Assembly: GCA_902791785.1 (NCBI GenBank)
Contig: CADAXH010000090.1
Coordinates: forward strand, 1 to 5,633
Reading direction: 5' to 3'
Origin: an uncultured Ruminococcus sp.
GTDB taxonomy: Bacteria > Bacillota > Clostridia > Oscillospirales > CAG-272
Length of the DNA stretch: 5,633 nucleotides
Below, in pieces: positions 1-5,633 of this stretch. Under the pieces are notes generated by a model, which saw only the letters and a program-made list of their open reading frames with translations, was not told the origin of the DNA and searched no databases. The position numbers and the translations under genes were made by a program. The first letter of the stretch is position 1. Each line of letters begins with the position of its first letter.

Positions 1-971
1 AGCATCCCGCAAGGATCTGGGTCGACAGTGAGGATCCTGATGCTCTGAAGGGAATAGACCAGGAAAAATACGGCAAGATCATATCCTCAAGAGGCAAGGA
101 AATCAGGAAATACAGGGATCAGTATGACGATTACTGCCAGTGGTGCATCGCAGGCGTTCCGGGCAAAAAGTGGGCCAAAAAGGTTTTCCCGGACCTGTCC
201 GAAGAAGACGCTGTGGAAGAACTCTGGAAAGCAATACTCAAAGTCAGCAGGGCATATGACGGAGACCCGGTTCAGAACTGGGAGAATCACAACAACAGCC
301 TCGTAAAGCACGCAGACAGAATGAATGCTCTCAATCTTAAAAAACTCCACTATTACGCTTCAAACGGAACGGATTTCACGGTTGAACTCATTGAAGACGT
401 TCTGTGGGAGGCTGGAGGAGAATTCACAAAAGAGACGAAGATTCCATTCCAGCCGAATATTCCTACGGAAGAATGCTTCACAACACCACACAGACTGAAG
501 ACAAACGGTATTGTCCATTCCACAAAGCCACTGAGCTACAGAGGAGACGTAATAGACAACTTCAGCATCAGGTTTGAAGACGGAAAAGCTGTCGAAGTGC
601 ACGCTGAAAAGAACGAAGAACTTCTGAAAAACATGATTTCTCTTGATGAGAATGCATGTTATCTCGGGGAATGCGCACTTGTTCCGTACCATTCACCCAT
701 CAACGAGACGGGAATACTGTTCTATTCGACTCTTTATGATGAGAATGCATCATGCCATCTCGCTCTCGGAATGGGATTCGACATGCTTCTGAAAGACGAC
801 AGTCTCTATGACACAAACGAAAAGAAAGTTGAACACGGAATCAACAAATCCATCGTCCACACGGATTTCATGATAGGAACAGCTGACCTCTGCATTGACG
901 GAACTGACGACAAAGGCGTCGTCCACAAGATTTTCGTCAACGGCAACTGGAGCGAAGAACTGGATAAATAA
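1..971 (+). CDS. M29-family metallo-aminopeptidase (AmpS/PepS type), 5'-truncated by the window edge
   Basis: The reading frame is open from base 3 and ends at TAA 969-971, giving 322 visible residues. Family members have about 410, so some 90 N-terminal residues lie upstream of the window. M29 enzymes are cytoplasmic two-metal exopeptidases that remove N-terminal residues from peptides. The C-terminal metal site is recognisable. In visible-fragment numbering, the expected ligands are Glu157 (in NIPTEECFTTP), Glu223 (YLGECALVP), His252 (DENASCHLALG), His286 and Asp288 (HTDFMIGT). Their spacings agree with those I recall for Thermus AmpT and S. aureus AmpS. The position seven residues after His252, usually Tyr in those enzymes, is Phe259 here. 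An internal ATG at 213 opens a 252-codon frame, but homologous sequence continues upstream of it, so it is not the start. The stop overlaps the ATG of the next gene by one base, so the two are probably cotranscribed. The family is certain; the peptide preference is unknown. Confidence 0.95.
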   Translation, partial: HPARIWVDSEDPDALKGIDQEKYGKIISSRGKEIRKYRDQYDDYCQWCIAGVPGKKWAKKVFPDLSEEDAVEELWKAILKVSRAYDGDPVQNWENHNNSLVKHADRMNALNLKKLHYYASNGTDFTVELIEDVLWEAGGEFTKETKIPFQPNIPTEECFTTPHRLKTNGIVHSTKPLSYRGDVIDNFSIRFEDGKAVEVHAEKNEELLKNMISLDENACYLGECALVPYHSPINETGILFYSTLYDENASCHLALGMGFDMLLKDDSLYDTNEKKVEHGINKSIVHTDFMIGTADLCIDGTDDKGVVHKIFVNGNWSEELDK

Positions 972-1777
972 TGGTAATCGAACGCACTTGCCGCATTGAC
1001 ACTGAGCTGAAACCCTTTCTCATTGAGATGGGGTTTTCTTCAGATTACACGGGACAGCTTCTGCGCGAAAAAAAGAATGTGCAGATAAACGGCAGAACAT
1101 ATGACGTGGATTTCACTCTGAAAAAGGGCGATGTGGTCCGGGTAACAGTCGAGGACGAGAAAACAGATATAGAGCCTTCTGACGGCGAAATTGACATTGT
1201 TTATGAAGACGAATTCTTTCTTGTTGTAAACAAACCTTCATGCCTTGCTTCGGTTCCGACAATCAGGCATTATCCGGACAATCATTGTTCAAGGGTCGCA
1301 GGGTACTATGTCAGGACAAACCAGGCCTGCGGAATACACATCATAAACAGGCTCGATTATGAGACGAAAGGGCTCGTTGTGTTTGCAAAAAACAGATTCG
1401 TATGCAACATTGCAAAAAAGTGCAGAATTGAAAAATTGTATTCAGCAACTGTCGAGGGAATCCTGAAAGAAAAAGAGGGAATTGTCGACAGGCCCATTTA
1501 CAAAGAAGGCAAAAACAAGAAGAGACTGATTGACGAGCGGGGAATGAAGGCCGTAACGGCTTACAGAGTCGTCTCGGAATCAGAAGAAGGCAGTTTCCTT
1601 GAATTCATGCTGAAAACGGGAAGAACGCATCAAATAAGGCTCCATATGGCGTCGCTTGGCCATCCTCTGACCGGCGACACACTGTACGGAGACAAAGAAG
1701 GGCATTTTGATCTTTGCTGCAGAAAGATCAGCTTTGTTTTTCCGCTGAACGGAAACGAATACAAATTTGAATTGTAA
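971..1777 (+). CDS. RluA-family RNA pseudouridine synthase
   Basis: This is a complete gene of 268 codons encoding a cytoplasmic enzyme that isomerises uridine to pseudouridine in rRNA or tRNA. Residues about 10-60 form a small S4-like RNA-binding region (LLREKKNVQINGR, then KKGDVV), and the catalytic domain runs from about 73 to the end. Catalytic Asp129 lies in INRLDYETKG, the equivalent of the family HRLDxxTSG motif; His is Asn126 and Ser is Lys133. Tyr157 (KLYSATVEG) matches motif II, and GRTHQIRLHMASLGHP (217-232) with Arg223 matches motif III, followed by GDTLYG. The length is slightly below the roughly 300 residues common in the family. The ATG overlaps the stop of the aminopeptidase gene (TAATG), with only a distant GGAG (949-952) upstream, so translation probably depends on coupling to the upstream gene. 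The target uridine cannot be told from sequence; RluC/RluD-like and tRNA-modifying subfamilies share these motifs. Confidence 0.94.
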   Translation: MVIERTCRIDTELKPFLIEMGFSSDYTGQLLREKKNVQINGRTYDVDFTLKKGDVVRVTVEDEKTDIEPSDGEIDIVYEDEFFLVVNKPSCLASVPTIRHYPDNHCSRVAGYYVRTNQACGIHIINRLDYETKGLVVFAKNRFVCNIAKKCRIEKLYSATVEGILKEKEGIVDRPIYKEGKNKKRLIDERGMKAVTAYRVVSESEEGSFLEFMLKTGRTHQIRLHMASLGHPLTGDTLYGDKEGHFDLCCRKISFVFPLNGNEYKFEL

Positions 1778-1786
1778 AAAAAATAT

Positions 1787-1817
1787 CACTCCCCGTTCTC
1801 AACTAAGAAGGGGAGTG
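1787..1817. terminator. Shared hairpin terminator between convergent genes
   Basis: CACTCCCC (1787-1794) pairs with GGGGAGTG (1810-1817). After a single bulged G (1795), TTCT (1796-1799) pairs with AGAA (1806-1809), closing a six-base loop. On the minus strand the hairpin is followed by ATA and then eight T residues (complement of the A-run 1776-1783), a strong intrinsic terminator for the operon ending at 1835. On the plus strand only TTT follows, so it should be weaker for the 971-1777 gene. Placement between two convergent stops supports bidirectional use. Confidence 0.85.
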
Positions 1818-1834
1818 TTTCAATATCCGGACTG

Positions 1835-2074
1835 TTATTTATGATTCGGTATAGTTATTTTAACCGACATGCCGCCTCCGTCTCTCGGAGAGATAGTCAG
1901 TGTGCCTTTGCACATCATTTCAAGCCTTTTGCGTATGTTATTCAATGCGATATGCGGATCATTGTTGTCAATCTGGGTGAATCCGCGCCCGTCGTCTTCA
2001 ACGATGATTTCGACATCTTTTTTAGTCTTTCTTGTCGCGATGGTGATGTGAATGGGTTCGCTGCTCGATTTCAT
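1835..2074 (-). pseudogene. Fragment of a LytS/GHKL-type sensor histidine kinase (C-terminal ATPase piece only)
   Basis: This 79-codon frame (ATG 2072-2074 to TAA 1835-1837) matches the end of a GHKL ATPase domain. The G1 box is DDGRG (residues 27-31), followed by HIALNNIRKRLEMM (41-54), typical of LytS-like kinases that partner LytTR or AraC-type regulators. The G2 loop DGGGMSV follows (65-71), then a closing ITIP strand. Missing are the sensor region, the phospho-accepting His helix and an intact N box (usually ENxxKHG). The frame is open back to 2098, and the extra codons read KKTECSNG, where NGMK may be the tail of a degraded KHGMK. There is no Shine-Dalgarno sequence before the ATG. It cannot be a working kinase alone. 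The likeliest reading is a remnant left by a deletion behind the transporter gene. A short translated ATP-binding protein made by reinitiation is a weaker alternative. Confidence 0.78.
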
Positions 2075-2098
2075 GCCATTGCTGCATTCTGTCTTTTT

Positions 2099-3529
2099 TC
2101 AGAATTTGATAAGTATTCCCAGCGCTATGAACACAAGGACGAGAGTAAACGTAATCACAAAGAAAGGCCAGCTCTTTTTCACCCACTTGAAATACGAGAA
2201 GCCTATCATTGAAAGGCCTATGAGAAGAACAGGTGAAGTGGGGAACAGAAGATTTGTGTATCCGTCTGCAAATGTGTAAATCAAAACAAGCATTTCCTTC
2301 GTTATTCCGAGATTCAGAACTCCCAGAATAGACATTACGAATACCGCTTTGGCCGTGGAGGATGAAATGAAGAACTCCAGAACCAGAATGATTCCGAACA
2401 GTATTGCTGCCAGAATGAACGGACTCTTGTTCTGAGTGAGAAGATTTATGGAATTTGTTATTGTCGGAAGAATTTTGCCTTCAACAAGAATATACTTTAT
2501 TGAAGATGCCATGAAAATGAAGGCAATGGAGGGAAGTGCGCTCAGCACGCCTTTTCCGAAAGACTTCATACTGGATTTGAAATCAAAACCTGTTGCAATA
2601 AGTGACGACAGAATTCCTCCGATGAGAAATACTGCAATCAGAGCAACGACTGTGTAGTCGCGGAGTGAATCCAGTGCGGAAAAAGTGATGATTACACTGA
2701 GGACAACTGCAAAGAAAACAAGATAAGTAACCAGTATTTTCTTTTCGTTCTTTATCTCTTCCTCTTCAAACACCCGGCTCCTGAGATTTGAGTCGCTCTC
2801 GTATGTGAAGGACTTTTCAGGGGACCCGGAAATCTTTCTTGTGTAAAGGAAAATAACCAGTTCCATAAGTGCGTACATCACAATGAAAATGACAATCCTG
2901 TACCATACGTTCGTCATCGGGTTCACGCCTATAATCTTCGACGCAAAAAGCACAGTGAAAGGATTTGTTATTGCACTGGAAAAGCCGAATCCGCACGCAA
3001 CTATGGATACGAGAAATCCGGTGAATGAATCGAACCCTAGCATTACCGCGAGAATCGCAATTATAGGGAGCAGCGTCAGCATCTCTTCGAACAGTCCGAG
3101 AAGTGAACCGAATAGCATGAAAACCAGTGCTATTATGCTCAGAAGCAGAAACTTGTTGTTCTGAAATTTCCTTATGATCCTCTGAACAATCACCTTGATG
3201 CCCCGGTTGTCATTCATTGCCTGGAATGATCCTGCAATTACAAGGAGGAATACTGACAGCATTATGAGACTTATTCCGTCGCCTGTTCCGATTACAAGAA
3301 ACGGTGCGAGGATTCCTTTCCAGACGGGAATTCCGCTCTCGTCAGGAAGCTGATTGTATTTCAGATAGTCGACTTCTTCTTTTCCGTCAACAATAGTGAC
3401 TCCGAATTCTCCTTTGGGAACGACATATGTCAGTACTGTGGAAGCTGCTATTAGCAACAGCAGCAGGACGAGTACGGATATGAAAGTCTTTCTGGAAATG
3501 TTGATGAGTTTGTTATTCTTGTTGTCCAT
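2099..3529 (-). CDS. YfcC-family (DcuC/COG1288-like) integral membrane carrier
   Basis: A 476-residue polytopic inner-membrane protein with roughly a dozen hydrophobic segments and a charged cytoplasmic-looking loop at about 231-264 rich in Glu and Lys. Family marks seen here are an N-terminal segment followed by VPKGEF (37-42), GLFEEMLTLLPI (145-156) before a GFDS turn, and SSAITNPFTV (184-193). In the second half are the small-residue loop SSSTAKA (389-395) and FADGYTNLLFPTSP (420-433). These correspond to the re-entrant and substrate-site regions of E. coli YfcC as I remember that sequence. YfcC relatives are annotated as C4-dicarboxylate or basic amino acid carriers, but the substrate is not deducible here. 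The start lies 17 bases inside the preceding gene and has its own Shine-Dalgarno sequence at 3538-3543, so it is translationally coupled to the VTT-acyltransferase gene. The TGA stop (2099-2101) is followed in frame by a histidine kinase fragment. Confidence 0.9.
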   Translation of the reverse strand: MDNKNNKLINISRKTFISVLVLLLLLIAASTVLTYVVPKGEFGVTIVDGKEEVDYLKYNQLPDESGIPVWKGILAPFLVIGTGDGISLIMLSVFLLVIAGSFQAMNDNRGIKVIVQRIIRKFQNNKFLLLSIIALVFMLFGSLLGLFEEMLTLLPIIAILAVMLGFDSFTGFLVSIVACGFGFSSAITNPFTVLFASKIIGVNPMTNVWYRIVIFIVMYALMELVIFLYTRKISGSPEKSFTYESDSNLRSRVFEEEEIKNEKKILVTYLVFFAVVLSVIITFSALDSLRDYTVVALIAVFLIGGILSSLIATGFDFKSSMKSFGKGVLSALPSIAFIFMASSIKYILVEGKILPTITNSINLLTQNKSPFILAAILFGIILVLEFFISSSTAKAVFVMSILGVLNLGITKEMLVLIYTFADGYTNLLFPTSPVLLIGLSMIGFSYFKWVKKSWPFFVITFTLVLVFIALGILIKF

Positions 3530-5381
3530 AAGTTTTTTCCTTCAACAGTTCAAACAGCAGTGCAACCCTTGTGCACAGACCGCCGTATTTTTTGTCGGGA
3601 TAAAAATAGTACAATTCGCCTTTATAATACAGCTCGAATTCCTCATTGACTGAATATGCCAGTCCTTCGAGTTCTCTGACTGTATATTCAAAATACAGTT
3701 CATTCTGTCCGGATCTGTATGACACTTTTTCAGGAGTGATAGTGAAGACGCCTTTGTCGGTCCTGTATTTTCTGACTCCGTGTTTGAATATCCTGACATC
3801 GACGGGGACTGAGAGATTCAATGAATCTAATGACTCAGATTCAATTGCCTTTATTCTTCCGTAGTAGTCATATATGTTCCGGATTTCATCGGAATTGAAC
3901 ATGTAGTTGTTCTGTATGACATATTCTTTTCCGCAGGAAGAACAGATCAGTTTGTTTCCTTTTGAAACATTTGAATACATCGCTTTGCAGTGAGGACACA
4001 TGTAAAGGATGTTTTCCAGTCCCTTTGCCTTGTTTGGCTGTCTGTATACGAGTCTGTCGTTTGAAAACTCATTGTATGAAAGGGCAGACTGCATCATTCT
4101 GTACAGTTCGTCCTGTCCCGTAACCGCGAGCTCGTCCCTTGTGACAACTTTCATTATTTCAACTTCACATTCGCCCCTGAAGGAGGTTTTTCTCCATTTC
4201 GGCTTGGTGAAATAGCTGTTTCTTATCTGAATCATGACGACAGGGACGTTGAGATATCTGCACAGCTGGGATACGCTTGAATCAAAGTGGGAAGGACCGC
4301 CGTCAGTGGACAGTCTGGCTTCCGGGAAGATTACGACCGGATAGCCTTTCTTTACTTTCATGCAAATGTTCTTGACGCAGTTGACGTCGCTGTAAAACAT
4401 CTTTTTTCTTATGAAGTTGCCATGCTTTTCAATCAGTTTTCCTACAACAGGCAGCCTCAGGTAATACTCGTTTCCGACGATGTACATGTTCTTGTCGTCG
4501 AGCAGAGTCTTCATCAGGAAAACGTCATAAGCCGAGTGATGGTTGGCTACAGCTATGAACGGTCCGTTGAGGTTGCTCACGGCCTCTTCATTTATGAAGC
4601 GGTACTTTACCTTAAGCAATGCAAGTTTGTTAACGAGCTTGTTGAGAAGATAGAGTACAATTCCTTTTTCAACATTCGGGTTTATAAAGAACTTCTTCAG
4701 AACAAGAAGAAGGATTGCAAACAGCACTGCTGCGGCAAATAATATGATGAGAATCAGAGCCCAGATCGGAAGGGATTTTGTTATGAATTCCTTGATTGCG
4801 GTTCCGACTGCAATTGAAGATATAATTGAAGGAATGACTCCCGTTGCGCATGTGAAAAGATATCTCGGATATGGTATCTTTCTGCTTGAGCCGTAATAGC
4901 AGATTGCTCCGAACGGAATAATCGGCATGATGAACAGAATATACATCAGAATCACGGAGGATTTTGCCTTCGCCCTCTTTTCGTATTTCTCAAGTTCGCC
5001 GTTTTTTCCTATCACATTGGTGTCGAATTTGAAAACGTTCACGAGCAGATAGATTATTGTAGAGCCGAGCATCACTCCGCAGTCGCAGAGAATCAGCGCG
5101 AGCCAGAACGGGTAGGAGATGCCGCTTGTGACCTGTATGAATTCCGCAGAGATGAAAACAACCACCATCTGAAGACCTTCAACAATCACAACGGTCAGGT
5201 AGCCCAGAAAGCCCTTGGATGTCAGGTATGCTTTGGCGCCGTCCATGTCGTTGGCCATTTCCATCTTTATGAAGGGAATGAACACGTCACTCAGAAAGAA
5301 GATGAATAATCCGATGACGATGACCGTTATGGCTGCAATAATAGATTTTTCAATTATCTTTTTCTTTCTTGATTGATCCAT
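3513..5381 (-). CDS. Membrane fusion protein: VTT (DedA/TVP38-like) domain + PlsC-type acyltransferase + zinc ribbon + beta-rich tail
   Basis: This 622-residue protein has four visible parts. Residues 12-38 form a signal-anchor helix. Residues about 58-230 form a VTT/SNARE-associated (TVP38/DedA) membrane domain with several helices, including EGLQMVVVFISAEF (68-81), GVMLGSTIIY (102-111) and the second half IMPIIPFGAI (151-160) with GVIPSIISS. Residues about 250-435 are a lysophospholipid acyltransferase: HX4D is His281-Asp286 (in NHHSAYD), and FPEARLS (352-358) matches the acyl-acceptor FPEGxxS motif. Residues 462-483 form a CX2C-X14-CX2C zinc ribbon (Cys462, 465, 480, 483), and about 525-615 is a beta-rich, Tyr-rich region resembling a PH-like fold. 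The acyltransferase probably adds an acyl chain to a lysophospholipid or lysophosphatidate at the cytoplasmic face, while VTT proteins elsewhere move lipids across membranes; their cooperation here is inference. The start at 5379-5381 has only a weak GGA (5390-5392). The gene overlaps the downstream carrier gene by 17 bases. Confidence 0.92.
   Translation of the reverse strand: MDQSRKKKIIEKSIIAAITVIVIGLFIFFLSDVFIPFIKMEMANDMDGAKAYLTSKGFLGYLTVVIVEGLQMVVVFISAEFIQVTSGISYPFWLALILCDCGVMLGSTIIYLLVNVFKFDTNVIGKNGELEKYEKRAKAKSSVILMYILFIMPIIPFGAICYYGSSRKIPYPRYLFTCATGVIPSIISSIAVGTAIKEFITKSLPIWALILIILFAAAVLFAILLLVLKKFFINPNVEKGIVLYLLNKLVNKLALLKVKYRFINEEAVSNLNGPFIAVANHHSAYDVFLMKTLLDDKNMYIVGNEYYLRLPVVGKLIEKHGNFIRKKMFYSDVNCVKNICMKVKKGYPVVIFPEARLSTDGGPSHFDSSVSQLCRYLNVPVVMIQIRNSYFTKPKWRKTSFRGECEVEIMKVVTRDELAVTGQDELYRMMQSALSYNEFSNDRLVYRQPNKAKGLENILYMCPHCKAMYSNVSKGNKLICSSCGKEYVIQNNYMFNSDEIRNIYDYYGRIKAIESESLDSLNLSVPVDVRIFKHGVRKYRTDKGVFTITPEKVSYRSGQNELYFEYTVRELEGLAYSVNEEFELYYKGELYYFYPDKKYGGLCTRVALLFELLKEKTYGQQE
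3538..3543 (-). promoter_or_regulatory. Shine-Dalgarno site of the YfcC-family gene
   Basis: GAAGGA on the minus strand sits eight bases before the ATG at 3527-3529. It lies inside the 3' end of the preceding VTT-acyltransferase reading frame. It fixes the carrier's start and supports translation of the two genes from one transcript. Confidence 0.8.
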
Positions 5382-5413
5382 TTTGTTTTTCCGGTAAAGA
5401 AATTTGCCTTTTC

Positions 5414-5446
5414 AAAAAGATAAGGGGTTGTATTCTGAACAACCCC
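5414..5446 (-). terminator. Intrinsic terminator of the xylose isomerase gene
   Basis: On the minus strand GGGGTTGT (complement of 5439-5446) pairs with ACAACCCC (complement of 5424-5431) across a seven-base loop. This perfect eight-base stem is followed by TTATCTTTTT. It lies 28 bases after the stop at 5474-5476. It should insulate xylA from the VTT-acyltransferase gene, whose ATG is only 42 bases beyond the stem. Confidence 0.87.
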
Positions 5447-5473
5447 ATGTTGTTGGTTTCTTATTTCGATTGA

Positions 5474-5633
5474 TTATCCGAACAGAACCTGGTTTACAAC
5501 TGATTCAAGATATTCCTGCTTGCCGCTGCCAGGAAGTTCAGGAGCGCCCATCTTGTCAGCCAGTTCAGCGAGCTCGGTCAGAGTTGTCTTTTTCTCTCTG
5601 ATCTTCTTTCCGATGCCTGTGTTGAAGCTGGAG
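5474..5633 (-). CDS. xylA: Xylose isomerase, C-terminal end (5'-truncated by the window edge)
   Basis: Reading the minus strand from the window end gives 52 codons closed by TAA at 5474-5476. The peptide begins SSFNTGIGKKI, the counterpart of the RYxSFDSGIG stretch near the C-terminus of bacterial xylose isomerases. It continues through a charged helix (TLTELAELADKMG) to a GSGKQEYLESVVNQVLFG tail, matching the usual SGKQE...xxNQYLF ending. Xylose isomerase is a cytoplasmic metal-dependent TIM-barrel enzyme converting D-xylose to D-xylulose, usually about 440 residues long, so close to 390 residues lie outside the window. No metal ligands fall in the visible part. The call rests on tail similarity recalled from memory. 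A related sugar isomerase is the main alternative. The gene is closed by its own terminator and so is probably not in one operon with the genes that follow. Confidence 0.82.
   Translation of the reverse strand, partial: SSFNTGIGKKIREKKTTLTELAELADKMGAPELPGSGKQEYLESVVNQVLFG

Noticed and set aside
644..750. A 14-base direct repeat, TGATGAGAATGCAT, at 644-657 and 737-750
   Set aside because: Both copies encode conserved DENA peptides of the M29 family (LDENACYLGE and YDENASCH), so coding constraint explains them without a mobile or regulatory repeat.
1778..1834. Possible small RNA or riboswitch in the convergent intergenic gap
   Set aside because: The gap is 57 bases and is filled by the terminator hairpin and its U-tract; no further structure is visible.
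2099..2101. TGA recoded as a sense codon, making one carrier-kinase protein
   Set aside because: Tryptophan is encoded by TGG throughout the visible genes and the carrier ends naturally at this point, so genome-wide recoding is unlikely. Only low-level readthrough stays open.
1841..2279. Plus-strand open frames of 60-123 codons opposite the kinase fragment and the carrier's 3' end
   Set aside because: The minus strand shows real protein motifs here (GHKL G1/G2 boxes and the carrier C-terminus). The plus-strand peptides look like antisense translations of them.
4287..4742. A 151-codon open frame on the plus strand
   Set aside because: It lies wholly opposite the acyltransferase and VTT coding sequence, has no recognisable family features or start signal, and the minus-strand protein carries clear motifs throughout.

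Overview
The window reads as ordinary bacterial chromosome of moderate, slightly AT-leaning composition. It holds six protein-coding loci in a convergent layout, with no RNA gene, CRISPR array, insertion sequence or prophage signature. The protein families (an M29 aminopeptidase, an RluA-type pseudouridine synthase, a YfcC-type carrier, a LytS-like kinase fragment and a xylose isomerase end) suggest a fermentative anaerobe. Clostridia/Lachnospiraceae or a carbohydrate-using spirochaete would both fit, but the sequence alone does not settle this.

Left part, plus strand (1-1777): the 3' portion of an M29 metallo-aminopeptidase gene, whose 5' end lies outside the window. It is followed, with a one-base TAATG overlap, by a complete RluA-family pseudouridine synthase gene. 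The pair ends at a hairpin (1787-1817) shared with the opposing operon.

Middle and right, minus strand (read from 5633 down to 1835): the last 52 codons of a probable xylose isomerase gene (xylA) and its intrinsic terminator (5414-5446). Next comes a 622-residue membrane protein fusing a VTT/DedA-like transporter domain to a PlsC-type lysophospholipid acyltransferase, a four-cysteine zinc ribbon and a beta-rich tail. Its last 17 bases overlap the start of a YfcC-family membrane carrier gene. Directly after the carrier's TGA, in the same reading frame, lies a fragment of a LytS-like sensor histidine kinase ATPase domain lacking everything upstream of its G1 box region. It is best read as a decayed gene remnant. 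The shared hairpin with a strong U-tract on this strand ends the transcription unit.

The most interesting object is the VTT-PlsC-zinc ribbon-tail fusion. It puts a putative lipid-moving membrane domain and a lipid acylating enzyme on one chain, formally similar to the known LplT/Aas partnership but with a different transporter fold. The in-frame kinase fragment behind the carrier is the second item to check.
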